This document shows positions 11,445-23,397 of a DNA stretch of 64,000 bases, in pieces. The notes beneath the pieces were generated by a model that searched no databases, was not told where the DNA came from, and worked only from the letters and a program-made list of their open reading frames with translations. This DNA comes from Atherinomorus stipes (lineage: Eukaryota; Chordata; Actinopteri; Atheriniformes; Atherinidae), in the NCBI GenBank assembly GCA_023101725.1, contig JALJCO010010476.1, positions 1,240,001 through 1,304,000 on the forward strand, written 5' to 3'. The position numbers were made by a program, and so were the translations under genes. The first letter of the stretch is position 1. Every line of letters begins with the position of its first letter.

Positions 11445-12569
11445 TTATTTCTCATCCTCTTCAATGGTGACTCTTGACAGCATGCTGTTCTGCAGTGTAT
11501 CCTGCATTTGAACAGATGAGATTTCTAATGTACCAAACTCAACACAATTTGTCTGCTTGCAGGAAATCTTATGTAAAGATTTTAATTAAATGCTGTAAAT
11601 AACAAAAATCAGTTTCTAAGAATGAAAATTGTGTTTAAAATAGTGAAGTACAACATCTTTCTTGGCCAAACTATGCAACAGTGAAATGGACTTGCCTTAG
11701 CTCTTGAAGCCATCAGAAATATAATCTTCCTTCCAGCAGATCCTCCTCTCACACCAAAGACCTTTAAGTTAGCTGGGTCTCCACCAAGCTGTCCCAGGAA
11801 CATTGTCTCAAGTAGCAAAGTTGGTACATGTACAAATTCTGCTTTCATCTACAAAAAAACAAAAAACAAGATACAGATGAGACTTCAATTATGAAAACAT
11901 TCATGTTTTCAATGTAACTGTTTAAGTTCAGACTCGACAGCTGTGGCATCATAACAAGAGGCAACAGAAGCACCAAGTCGTGTGATTCATAGCACAAATA
12001 TCCATTTTAAAAGTTATCAAACATACAGTATGGAAATTAGATTCTGTTTTTATTAGAGTGAAATGTGTAGTAATCGTCGGTATCAAATGCACTTTCTTTC
12101 AAATTTACAGTTTCATGTCACCGAATGCTCATTTACATTTGCATTGCTCAAGTTATTGCAATAATTAAAAAACTTGTTACATGTCCAAAAGTGGTATTAA
12201 AAGGAGATAACTCTCATCCCTTTAAACATATGGGAGTTTTGGGAATGTTACATAAAGGTCTGAGAATATTCCCCCAGACATACGTGCACAGGCAATACAG
12301 GCATTCATGTCTGAAATTGTCCAAAATGTGTGAACCATGTTTGTTTTTGTAAAAATGGTATGACTCTTACCTTCAACAGAACTGCAACACACTTCACACA
12401 ACCCCGTCCGTTTGCATGCTGAACCAAAAGAATAAGAAAACAGAGATGTAATTTCACATATAACTGAAGACAGTTGATCAAGTCAAACTGTTAATGCATC
12501 ACATGTACTTACCTGAACTTTAGCAGCAGCTCCAACAAAGTGAAAACTATTGTGTTGATTAAACATCAT
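11445..12569 (-). CDS. Small spliced gene carried by the nested element (104 aa, unknown)
   Basis: Four minus-strand exons join in frame: 12513-12579 (start codon at 12569), 12371-12418, 11696-11848 and 11445-11501 (TAA). Borders are AG/GT except the third donor, AAG|GCAAGT, a GC-AG intron in good context. The 104-residue product has a core with LLLETMFLGQLGGDPANLKV and GVRGGSAGRKIIFL, followed by an acidic tail. If the GC donor is not used, the third exon runs on for 28 codons to 11609. I do not recognise a named family. The regular exon structure and clean frames argue that it is, or recently was, expressed. It lies wholly between the element's termini, so it travels as cargo or as part of the element. 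Confidence 0.5.
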
Positions 12570-12799
12570 GTTGCTGCACCTGGAAAATGGAGGAGAAAAA
12601 TGAAAGTCAGTGTCTGTCCAAAACAAGTTGATTCACATTTATGTGAATAGAAGACATTAAAAAACTAAAATGGTCATCTCTTTCTTAATGTTTCCCTACA
12701 CAATTCCAACAGTACAAATATACTGAGCAACCCACTGCCGGTATATAGTTTTCTACTCTATATTGTTATTATACACACAAATATATATACATGTGTATG

Positions 12800-12804
<5 letters not shown>

Positions 12805-12842
<38 letters not shown>
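12805..12842. repeat. (AT)n microsatellite
   Basis: About 19 AT units in an intron of the cargo gene. Confidence 0.95.
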
Positions 12843-12846
<4 letters not shown>

Positions 12847-13210
12847 CGTGTGTGTGCATATCAGCAAGCAAAGTTCAATAACTTTATCTTTGAGGGTTTA
12901 TCCTTTACTGCTTCATTCTGCTTTTAAACAGAGAGGGAGGACGTTGTTGTTATGACCGTTAATGGGGTAGCAGTGCATATTTAGCCACTTTTTATATGGC
13001 GTAAGAAATGCTGCTAATTAAAACTGTTGTCAGAAAAGAGAAAAACAGCAAAGAAAGGAAAGAAATGCAGCAAAAGCTAGCTAGTAAGACAATGTTTTAA
13101 TAAGTTTTTCAAATCGGATTTTGTCAACATATGAGACATTGATGTTGGTGAAATAAAACATTTTTCTCTGAAAAACGACAGTTTGTAAAAACAAAATAAG
13201 TCGGACTTAC

Positions 13211-13340
13211 CTTGAACGTTTTAAATTCCTCCCGCTCAGGCATCAAGCAGTCAGTTAGCTTTGCAGCAGTCAGCACATGCGCAGTCTCGTCTTCTTGTTT
13301 TGAGATCAGGCAGCCTTGGTGTTATACATACGCATTACTG
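13211..13340 (-). promoter_or_regulatory. Likely noncoding first exon and promoter of the cargo gene
   Basis: A strong donor (ACGTTCAAG|GTAAGT) lies at 13211/13210 on the minus strand. Upstream sequence contains GC-richer DNA with CATGCGCAGT near 13275-13285, a nuclear-respiratory-factor-like site common in compact promoters. No TATA box is seen. The phase of this donor does not fit coding into the next exon, so it is treated as 5' UTR. Confidence 0.35.
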
Positions 13341-13721
13341 CCATCTAGCGGCTTATTTTATGTTTCAGAAAACTATAATCTAATTAAATAAAGTCTACTC
13401 AAGTAGTTCACATTTGCTATAAACTTAAATTGTTTACTTTATAATTATGTAAAATAAGTAAATAAGCTTTACGTTCTTGCATATTTCAGTTACTTTTAAA
13501 TGAAAATAATGATTAATACCTAATACGAGCAAGAATCATTTCTGTGAGTGTAGGGTGTTGATGTCATTAGACCACAGCCCTTCTCATTACAGAAATGCAC
13601 ATCACCTGATATGCTTAATTGGTAGTAGGCTTTGGGCCTATACAGCTAGGAGTAAGACAACATGCATAAAGAGGATGATGTGGTCAAAATACTCATTTGC
13701 CTAATAATTCTGCACTCCCTG

Positions 13722-14045
13722 TATCTAAAATCTTTGTAACTTTCCTGCTAGTTTTAAAAGAATGTGCTTTAGTGCCACACATTTATCTGTACATTTGTGC
13801 CCATGTAACTTTTTTTGTACACTCAAAAGAATGCCAGATCACATGCAGTCTAAATAAAGTTTGTAATGTATATTTTGTAATGTACACATATGATGGAACG
13901 ATTAAATGAACAATAACCTCCCACCAATAAATGAATAAAATGCATCTTGCTTCCTTGGCACCACATTATTTAGCCTTAAATGCCCCTTTTTTAAATAAAT
14001 GTTGACTGCAACTGTAAAACACTCTTTTGTTCTTTTCTTTTTTCA
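13722..14045 (+). other. Flank right of the transposon with an AATAAA signal
   Basis: AATAAA at 13853-13858 is followed by a GT/T-rich stretch (GTTTGTAATGTATATTTTG). It could be the original distal poly(A) site of slc38a11 before the transposon inserted. No coding sequence is seen. Confidence 0.4.
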
Positions 14046-14440
14046 GTAGTTTGCTTCAGGGGTCACCACAGCAAAATCACCTAACCCTATCCTCTGCATC
14101 CTCCTCTCTCTAAGTTCATGTCTACTTTCACAACATCTATAAATCTCTTTGATCTTCCCTTTTGGCCTCTGACCTGCTAGTTCCAACCCCAGCCTCCTTG
14201 GTATATGGTTTCACCATCCTTCCTCTGTACATGCCCAAATCGTCTAAGTCTGGCCTTTCTGACTTTGTCTGAAAAACAGTCATCATGTTCTGTCCCTCTG
14301 GTGCATTCATTCTGAGCCTATCCATCCTTATCACTCCCCAAAGAAACCACATCATAATCTGCTACCTCCAGTTCTGACTCCTGTCGCCTAACCATATATT
14401 GCTGGTTTCACCATCATCCTTTTCACCTTTCCTGTTATTC
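14046..14440 (-). pseudogene. Non-LTR retrotransposon 3' coding remnant
   Basis: On the minus strand, motifs of the C-terminal end of a fish LINE ORF2 are legible: WGVIRMDRLRMN near 14340, then a degenerate version of the usual KxxxxRLRWxGHVxR block near 14250-14220. The frame is interrupted and only the 3' part is present, as in 5'-truncated insertions. Confidence 0.7.
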
Positions 14441-14785
14441 TTGCTGAGAGTAAACCTTTTTATTATACCATTACCACACTATTTTATATTTAAATTATTA
14501 CTTTTCTCAGTCAGCCTGCTAATAACTTTCATTACTTAACCATAAACAGTAAAACTGTCTTACTTTTGTTTGAAATACCCTCAGTATTCTGTAAAATGTA
14601 TCTTTTTAAACAGATATTGTATATAGCCCAACAGGTTTAGATTAAATAAACAATATATTTGGGACTGTGCCAGAAAAGATTTTATTTATCTATATATCAG
14701 GTCAGTCACTCTTCAACCAGGAAGGTTCCACTGAGATCACAGACCTACAGTATAGACCTACTTTTTAACAGTGTCCTGGCATAAC
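14441..14785. other. Intergenic DNA, nothing recognised
   Basis: AT-rich sequence without a supported feature. Confidence 0.5.
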
Positions 14786-15324
14786 TACCGTGTTTTCTGT
14801 ACTATAAGTCGCTCCTGAGTATAAGTCGCATCAGTCAAAAAATGCATCATGAAGAGGAAAAGAACATATGTAAGTCGCACTGGTCTATAAGTCATATTTA
14901 TTTATTTAAAAAGGGTGATTTTCAGATTTTTCATATCTTACTTGTTACTGCTAAAAATTACCCAATCAGTCCAATTCCAAAGTTAACGCCTGTGATCATA
15001 AGCATCATAACTAAGAAGGATAAATATGTGTTTTGAGGATTTGTTCTACCGCACAGCCAGATGTCAAAAATGTACTCCTCTCACTGACATGAGGCTATTT
15101 TAGGATTTTTGTCCTATGAGTAGAATATAGTTGTCACAAGCCTAGAGCGCCTTCTTTTGACATTAGATGGTAATATTTACTCCTTGGCTCATGTCAGTCA
15201 ATATGAATTGCTTAAAAATGTGGGAAATTGTATATATTTTCATATATAAGTTGCACTGGACTATAAGTCTCACAAGCTGGCAAACTATGAAAAAAGTGAG
15301 ACTTATAGTCCAGAAAATACGGTA
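14786..15324. mobile_element. TIR element of the TATAAGTCGC family
   Basis: The left end TACCGTGTTTTCTGTACTAT and the right end (inverse: TACCGTATTTTCTGGACTAT) are inverted repeats. Several internal copies of ATAAGTCGCA or ATAAGTCTCA lie near both ends (14812, 14872, 14889, 15265). A repeat with TATAAGTCGC arrays is widespread in vertebrate genomes. No coding capacity is seen and no clear target duplication is resolved. Confidence 0.75.
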
Positions 15325-16122
15325 AATAAATAAATACATAAAAAAGAAAGGCCCCAGAACAACCGACAAGTAAGGGACAATCAAATTTAAAAACATAGTT
15401 ACAGCAATTTAACAGACTAAATAAAACAAGAAATTAAAACGGTATAAAAAGACACTAAGGGGAAAATGACAGGTCAATAATTGCATCTTACTGATTTATT
15501 TACATAAGTAAATAGGAAAACAGACACTATGAAATGGATTATATATAATATTATGTGATAAATAGAAGGCTATAACAAATAATATGGTAAATTCAAGACC
15601 TGTTTTTACACTAATAAATAGAGAAGTGGCAGTTCTCATATTCAACCACGTGGTGTCGCTGTGGACAAACAAAGCAGAAAGGAAGTACAAAATATCAACA
15701 CCGAAGTGTTTTGACCAGTTACAATTTACTTTAACACTAGATGAATGTATTTCATCGTGTCACCTTTCATAGCTTAGTTGTACAAAAGTTGTTTCTGTAC
15801 ACGCTCTCTCCCAACACGTAAACTTTTATCATCTCAAAGTTTCCTCTCGAGCTCTGATGGCGAGAAAGTGAGAAACGCCCCATTTTTCCAGCTCCGCGTT
15901 GCGATGCAGACGCTGATGTACAGATGAAAGTTGGCAGAGTTGGGTTGGCTGCAGCGTTAGGAGGGAAATAATGCACATCTGACCTCACGGAACCCAAAGG
16001 AAGGAGAAAAGGGGATAAAATACACTGGAATGGTTTCCAAAGAAGGCGTAAAACACACTTCAGAGTGACATTATTGGTACAAACAAACCCGTTTGTAGCT
16101 GTCTACACCTTCTTGGAGACTG
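15325..16122 (+). promoter_or_regulatory. Upstream region of cobll1
   Basis: This covers the 0.8 kb before the first cobll1 exon. GC content rises and CpGs appear between about 15790 and 16020, consistent with a promoter. No TATA box is assigned. The transcription start probably lies within 16000-16120. Confidence 0.4.
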
Positions 16123-16163
16123 ATGGAAGTTGACAACTGCTTAGAAAATCAACTGCATTCATT
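16123..16163 (+). CDS. cobll1: Upstream coding exon or 5' UTR exon of cobll1
   Basis: ATG at 16123 opens 41 nt ending at a strong donor (CATT|GTAAGTATG). If spliced to an acceptor after CTCCAAG (exon from 16388), the frame is open into the main start. That would add 23 residues (MEVDNCLENQLHSL, then DFVKPMSLV) ahead of MDDRG. The acceptor has only a modest pyrimidine tract. Otherwise this is 5' UTR and translation starts at 16416. Confidence 0.5.
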
Positions 16164-16415
16164 GTAAGTATGACATAATAAGTAAACGGTGCGTGTTCTT
16201 CGATATGATGAAGATAGAAACGGTTAATAGGAGTTAGAAACTGATGACCTCATGTGGGATTCGCCCACATTTCGGTGTTTGCTCGTTTGTCACTGAAAAC
16301 AGGGACAGAGCGGCTTTTACCACGTTTAGCATGACAGCTGTCACTAAAAATGAATTGTCCTTTTTGTTTGTGTTGGACTGCTCCAAGGGATTTTGTTAAG
16401 CCGATGAGTTTAGTC

Positions 16416-19400
16416 ATGGATGATCGTGGATCCCAGTCCCATCCGCGGAGCTCTGGTCAGAGGTATGTACAGCAGATCGGCCATTTAGAAAAACAGCTGG
16501 AACAACTGTGATTTCACTTGTTAACGAGGGGGAACATGACTTGGATCTGTAAGGACTGTTTTATTGCAAGTAGTATCAATCATCTGCCTTTGCTAAACTC
16601 TTTTTTTATATGCCATCTTTGGAGGAAAACCCTGTTTTTTACATCATGCACAAATATTCAGAAATTCTTCCACCTGTGAGTTGGCTGTCTGTGGGGTACT
16701 GTCAACAAGTGGCAGCATGCAACCAGCTGTTTCCTCAGCTGTCTAACACATGAGCAGAATGCCACTTTTTGTCACATAATGCCTCTGCATAACCAACAAA
16801 CTTCCACTAACATTCTTTTCACTCAGTACATCTCAGCAGAGTCACAGTTGTTGCAGACGCTTCAACCTCTGAACTTTCCTCATTTCCTGCCCTCAGAGTT
16901 TTACTGAGAAATTGCCTCGACCATATGCAGAGGTCATGGGAACTATTTTGCAGGGAAAACATTCAGCCTCCGTCCCTGTGATTGTTGTTGAAATCATGCA
17001 TTTGCTGAGCTTGAAACCGATATTCTGTTATTCCCGATTTCAGTGAAGAAGTGTTGGGAGTGTATGTGACATGATGGAATTTCCCATCACTTTTGGTCTG
17101 CAGAGTTGGAGATGATGTCAGCTGCTTGTATTCCAGTGGTTGGAATCATTAAAAAGGTTGAGTGAGTTTCCAGGACTTTTTTCTTTCTTCTTCTTGAGCC
17201 ACAGCTCACTCTTTTGGCATTTTCAGGCAATCTGCCAAAATTTTGAGATTTAAATTCGAGGTAGGATGGAGATTTTGAGCATATGATAGTTTCCAAGCCA
17301 GTGCTCCATGATAGCTGCACAAACTTTCCAGTCCTGCCCTGCGATACTGTAATTTCCCATTTGTTAAAGTAGTATTTAGGCATATTATAAGCAGATTTTT
17401 GTGTGACTTCTGTTCATATTTCAAAAGAATTGCGTAACCTAAGAGCACAGCCACGCTTCTTGGCAGCAGGGAGTAGCAGACTACCTAAATCTCTCTGTGG
17501 TTTGGGTATTATTTGGAGAAGTTCACCACACTCCTCCATATGCTGCTGGGGTGTGGGGGGTAAACAAATGCTCTCTGTCTTATTTCTGGCTTCATTTATT
17601 TGGGGTGAGGGAACCTGCTGCTACTCTCTTTTTCAAATGCAGTCACATGTGAAGATTTTATGTGACCCTCAGAGCTATGCTTCATTTGTTATCCAAATAC
17701 CGACCCTGCCAGAAACACTTGGCTGGCTGTTTTAAAGCAGGGATGTTGCTGGCACACAAGCGCATGCAGATATTATTTAACTTCAGGCGGTCTTAACTGC
17801 ATTACAAAGTGCTGTTGCAATCAGTAATAATCAGAAACATGGCGTTTAAATGACACTGCTAATTGTGCTGCAAGAAGCGTATTCATTTAGTACTCCAGCA
17901 GTGCACAGCTCAGTGCTGGCCCAGCTAATTGGACACACCTTAAACCATGATCTCACATGGCTGGCTCTCCTCAGGGCAGAATGTGGAATTAGTTAAGGCA
18001 TTGTGAATCCCCACAGCTGTTTCCAGACGTGCAAGCGTTCCAAGGGCACAGCTGTTCACATGAGTGTATAGATGAATATCATGGCAAGACTGACAGATGA
18101 AACTAAGATATTTGAAGAATTTGGGCATGTTGAGTTTAAGCACATCAACTAAAGTCAAGGTGCAGAAATCACAAGGTCTGGCATAGAGCAGAGTATATCA
18201 GTGTTTTCTCCTTGGAGTTATCTCCAGAGACAACCAGGCTGTCTTCATTTAGGATGAGATAGTATTTAGTTGACAACACATTGCGCTCAGTATGCCCACT
18301 CAGATCAGATCACAGGCAAAATAAAGGATATCATTCAAAAACATCCTCCCACTAGATGGAATAAAGTAATTAGCATTACAGTGCAAGCAGCAATGAGCAA
18401 AATGTCTGTTTGAATAGTGGAAAGTTTTATTTCATGATGCTTTTGGCCTCATAAGCCTGAAGAAGACACAATGGCAGACATCCAGGGGACAGGGAATAAT
18501 GGCTTGTCTTTGTTGCCACTCTGAAGCCAACGCATTGACCGTAAATACCAGTGCACACTTTTTTATGGATAGTGATGAATTTTATTAAGCACAGTTTGGC
18601 TATTACAACTATTTTTTTTTCTTTATCTCTTCCACAGATATGCATGTTCATTTAGATAATGTTGATGGCGTTGGAATAGATTAGTTGCAAAGATCCTGAT
18701 TGCACGCCGGCTAAATAGACTGGAAGACTTGGCCCCTCTTTGTTTCTGTTATGCACTTTTCCAGGCCATAACAGTTGAATGCCTCCCACTCTTAGCCTGT
18801 GCAACGTTCACAATGACTTCACTTGAATTAGTCCTTTGTGTGCTCTCAATAGGAAATTTTGCATATCTCCAATAACATTCAAACATATTATGCAACAAAA
18901 GAACAAATTGCCTGAATTTGCTTGACCTTCATTATCAGTGTTTGTCTTGTTTAGATGAGATATTCAGACTGAGAGGCCAGCCAGTCCTGACTGGCACTGC
19001 TGTGCTTTCAGCCTCAAGAAAAACATTTTTAGCAAGTGTTCAACAAATACCAAATCATCCATGCCAAGTTAGATGCAAGGGGGGAAACGAAATTGCACAC
19101 CATGACATGATTCTCTAGATGGCACTGTCACTTTGTTTGCATTTGTGGTGTTTTCTCAAGCCTGTGTAGCAACACCCACGTATATGGGTGTTGCTGCTCT
19201 GGTTCCTGTGTTGAATTTTGCATAATATCACATTGCCGAAGATCAAATATAGTGAATTCTATCAGTTACTAACAAAGAGTGTAGCAGGCTAATGCACCAC
19301 AGCATGACACAAACAGGCAGCCGTAACTGGGGACTCAATGAGGACTTTGGCACTGACCACAAGCATTAGTAAGTAAGAGAAGCAGAGCTGCTTTGTATTC

Positions 19401-22400
19401 AAGATCCACACAAGTTGTCTATCCAGCTGTGCTTCCTCGTGTATCTGAGGTGCTGCTTTAGTTAAAACAGCAGAATTGTTACTTGTAATTATATTCATGA
19501 ACATGTCTCTGTTTTTAAGGAAAAGTTAAGGTTTTGTGCATTTTAATAGAAAAAAACAAAAACATTGAGACGTTTGTGCTGTGCTTGTCCTTAGTGTAGA
19601 TACTGTAAGAAGTCACATTAATATTTTGGATCTCTAGACCTGTGCAACACAATATTTTCTTTTACGCTACTAGTGATTAAACAAACGGGCCTGTTTTAGT
19701 GAGGGACCAGTGTGCATTGTGACTTTGGAGACCTCAGTTCATGTGATCAGTAAAAGATGGAACGCATGCTGTTGTGCCATTGAAAGATGCCCCACTCTAG
19801 ACAATGCTGCATTGTTTCAGATGAAGGGACACAGTGTGATGGTTGTAATTATGACTCCAGGGAAAGCTTTCGCTCTCACAAAGTTATTTTATCCAAATCT
19901 TGTTCTCACTTTGAAAAGCACACATTTAGTCAAGTCACCAGAAACCAGAGTGAATTACCTTATCTTCTGTGTGGAGTTTGGAGCAGGATTGTGGGGTCAT
20001 TATGTGAACTGACTGGAAAAGAATGCCTGAAGATCTAAACAACCTCTTAAACATTCACTCCCTTGAGAACTGTATACGAAATATGTACAAACAGACTAAA
20101 ACATGCATTGTGTTTCCTCCCTCTTGTTTGAATATTTCTTTTCTTTGCATAGCCGGGGTGTGCTATGGCACGATGTTTGGAGGGGAAATATTTAAACTGC
20201 ACTGAGATAAGGTGAAGGGTAATGTACCATAAAAGATCCTCAGCTCAGTCACCAGAAAGATGCTGAGAAATCGCAACGGATAATCTCAAATCTCATTATC
20301 TAACTCGCTAACATGTAGCTTCCTGCTAGCTTCCTTTGCTGTATAGCTAAACTTTCTACACCATATATTGCAGTGCAAGACGGAGTAGTAATAAGTTAAA
20401 ATGGGACAGATTATGACAAGCGGACATAATGCTCTGAAAGTTCAAGTGAAGTCCTTTTAAATGTCTATCACTTCCCTCCATAATGATGCTAAGGGCACCC
20501 TGTGACTTTGAGTTTGACCAGGCTTCTGCTACAACTGCTGTGGGAAAAAGTTTTTGTTTAGCTTCAACTAATAAACGATACACACAGGAGGTGGGAAGTT
20601 CTCATAGGGTCCCTGTGCTCTTTCTCTCACTAATCTCTTTCCATCCCACACTGCTGGTGAAGTAATGGCCTTTCCAGACCCTCTTTAAAAAGCTTGTGTT
20701 TACTGTGAGTGACCTCTCACCAGATTACCAGCTGTGGCTCCAGCCCTGTGTTTTGTCTTTCCTCAGGAACCCCCTCTCCACACCCCTTTGCCTCATTTTT
20801 TTTTTTTTGTTTGAAATATGACACAAGAAAAGTCTCGTTTATAAAAAAAACTTGACTTTTAGTGACACATATGACTAAATGATTCAGAGATGATTGAGTT
20901 GGATTAGAGTAGGTGTGGTGGTAAGTGTGCGTAAGTGTACTTGTGTTGGTTGCAGCATTTGGAGTTTAAGAGGGACTAAAAGGTGAAAGTGAGGTGGTTC
21001 AGGAGTTGGCTACCAAATTCCAATGGTCCATGAGTAGTAGGTAACAGATGGTACACCAAGACTCCAGGGAAAAATTCTCAGCTCCTTCATCTAATTGGCC
21101 GGAGGTTCAGTACGGGGCAGGACTCAGGGCTGTCGGCCCTCATCACCGACCAGGAAGGAGGCCATTGTTGGCAGGTGGTTAGCTGAGTTCTCATAGCCCA
21201 AGCATTCATCTGCAGAGGTACTCCCCTTTTCTTAATGAAATATCTTAGCACTATTCAGCTGACTGTCAGACACTTATTACGCACACAGTAAAATATGAAA
21301 GAAAACTGAGATGTTAGAAGGGAGAATTGGAGTTGTGCAAAAAGCTTGGATGAGTGTTTTCAGAAAAAGATGAAGAGAAAAAACTGCAGGTTAATAAGGA
21401 AAACTAAAAGACAGTTAAATTACAGTTTTTCTCTGTTGCTAAAACACTAAATCTCATTTTCAAAGCCAAATTTTCAGAAGCCTAAACCAAGGTATCAAAT
21501 CAGTCCCCTTGTGATCAAAACCTAAAGCAAACTTTACATCACTAGACACTGTTTGCAAACACATTTGCATTGTGATGCACTTGCTGTGCAAAATGCTGAA
21601 CACATGTTACACACTTTGATCACAACTAAGACACAGATGTCAGCAGGTAAACACAGTGATTCAAAATTGATTTCACCTTTGGCTGATGATGAGGGAACCA
21701 ATATCAACCAGTTGAGGAAGCTCTGGGAGGTCAAGATTTTGCAATGGATAGAGGAAATGAGAGAGGAAGAGTACGCATAAGAGATAGTCGCAAGGGTGGT
21801 CGTGGATGGGGATGTCAAAGGGGGCAAAATCAGGTCCAATGCAGAGCTTTCATTTCAGATGAAAGGCATGCAACTGTGATAAACCATGCTATCACCTCCG
21901 CCAAGGAGGTTATGTTTTTGGTGGCGTTGGTTTGTCTGTCAGCAACTTTACGGAAAAAGTTCTGGATGGATTGACCTGAAATGTTCACCAGCCGTGTGCT
22001 TCAGCTCAAGGACGAACCCATTGAATTTTGGTGGTGATCCAGATCACCTTCTGGATCCAGGAATTTTTTGAAGAATTCTTCTTTATCATTGCGAGAGCTG
22101 CCTGGCGGAGGTCTGTGCTCTCTGAGTGCTTTTCTAGTACTTTATGTTATGAGTTCTCAGTGTTGTGACATGATGCATTTGGCCTGATGTAAATTAAAAA
22201 AAAAAAAAAAAAACATTTTCACAACATGATGTTCTGAGAACTTAGTTTTCCTTTTTTTCCTTCTACTGTTTCCTGATTGCTCTGTTGTGTTCTACATTTT
22301 GCTGTGCTTGGGGCATGATTTGACAATAGTGTCACTTTTTGAGGCCAGGTGATGCTGTTTTGAGTCAATAACTTACTTTTGCAGCAAGAAGCAGAGGTAT

Positions 22401-22561
22401 TGGGAAAGTAGTTTGAGTTATGGGATTAGTGTTTAAAGTAGTGAAAAACTGAGGGGACATTTCAAAAATAGTGTTTTAGCAATTGAGAAAAACTGCAATC
22501 AACAAATATTTCTAATGAAGAGATGTTTTCATTAAACAGATGACTATTGACAGAAAAAAAA

Positions 22562-22634
<73 letters not shown>

Positions 22635-22994
22635 GGGTGCAACAATACATGTATTCATGTATGTACATGTACAGTATTCGTATCAAACTGTTCAAAATGG
22701 GTGTGTGTCGAACCATTAGCACTATCTATTGAAAATCAAACAATACAGAGTTTTCAATTCATTTTATCAACTTGTGTTCTGACGATAGACTCTGTGTTGA
22801 AACTCAGTGGATCTGCATTGGACTACATTCACATCTGGCATTTGAAACTACTTTGGTGTTCACGTTAAGTATGATCCCGATGGTAAGCCAATGAGGACAA
22901 AAGGACATTGGGTTAAAAAAGCCATGAAAATGTATATTTTTGTATCGAAAAAATTTCGAACCGTGAATTTTTTGTATCGTTGCAACCCGAATAC

Positions 22995-23045
<51 letters not shown>

Positions 23046-23299
23046 CACACACATATATATATATGAAGAGTTCTTTTCCAAAACGAGTTAACCACCATTT
23101 AGAAAAAACAGAGTTAACTGCTTTTCGTCGCTGTTTGGTACAAACCTTCTATCTCCATTTGACATAATTAAAACCCTCTACATCATGTAAGTGTGATTTG
23201 GTGAAAATACTCAAAAAATAAATGAAGCATTTCTATGCAGAAGCAGTTAAATCTGTTTTTTCTAAATGGTGGTTAACTTGTTTTGGAAAAAAACTCTTC

Positions 23300-23335
<36 letters not shown>

Positions 23336-23341
23336 ATATAT

Positions 23342-23397
<56 letters not shown>

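Larger units (their letters stand above)
9816..13550. mobile_element. 3.7-kb TIR element nested in the mariner, carrying a spliced gene
   Basis: The ends are CACTCACAGAAAT (left) and its exact inverse (right), 13 bp, flanked by TA at 9814-9815 and 13551-13552. Deleting the element and one TA restores the mariner's own sequence (CACCTGATATAGGGTGTTG), which matches in inverse the mariner's other arm near 8583-8600. The boundaries are therefore secure. No transposase is recognised. The body contains a long inverted repeat at the left end, a coding-like remnant (10960-11230), a four-exon minus-strand gene (11445-12579) and a likely promoter/first exon (13211-13340). TA duplication fits Tc1/mariner-like mobilisation, but the superfamily is not established. 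Confidence 0.85.
8419..13721. mobile_element. Tc1/mariner-type DNA transposon, interrupted by a second element
   Basis: The termini are inverted repeats starting CAGGGAGTGCAGAATTATTA, with more than 150 bp of arm (8419-8625; 13553-13721), flanked by TA at 8417-8418 and 13722-13723. The left half carries a decayed transposase on the minus strand. The right half is cut off by an insertion at 9816-13550. Removing that insertion leaves an element of about 1.57 kb, the usual Tc1/mariner size. It sits just downstream of slc38a11. Confidence 0.93.

Noticed and set aside
17403..17735. 110-codon plus-strand frame in the cobll1 intron
   Set aside because: No paired splice sites, no similarity to cobll1 of other vertebrates, and ordinary intronic composition.
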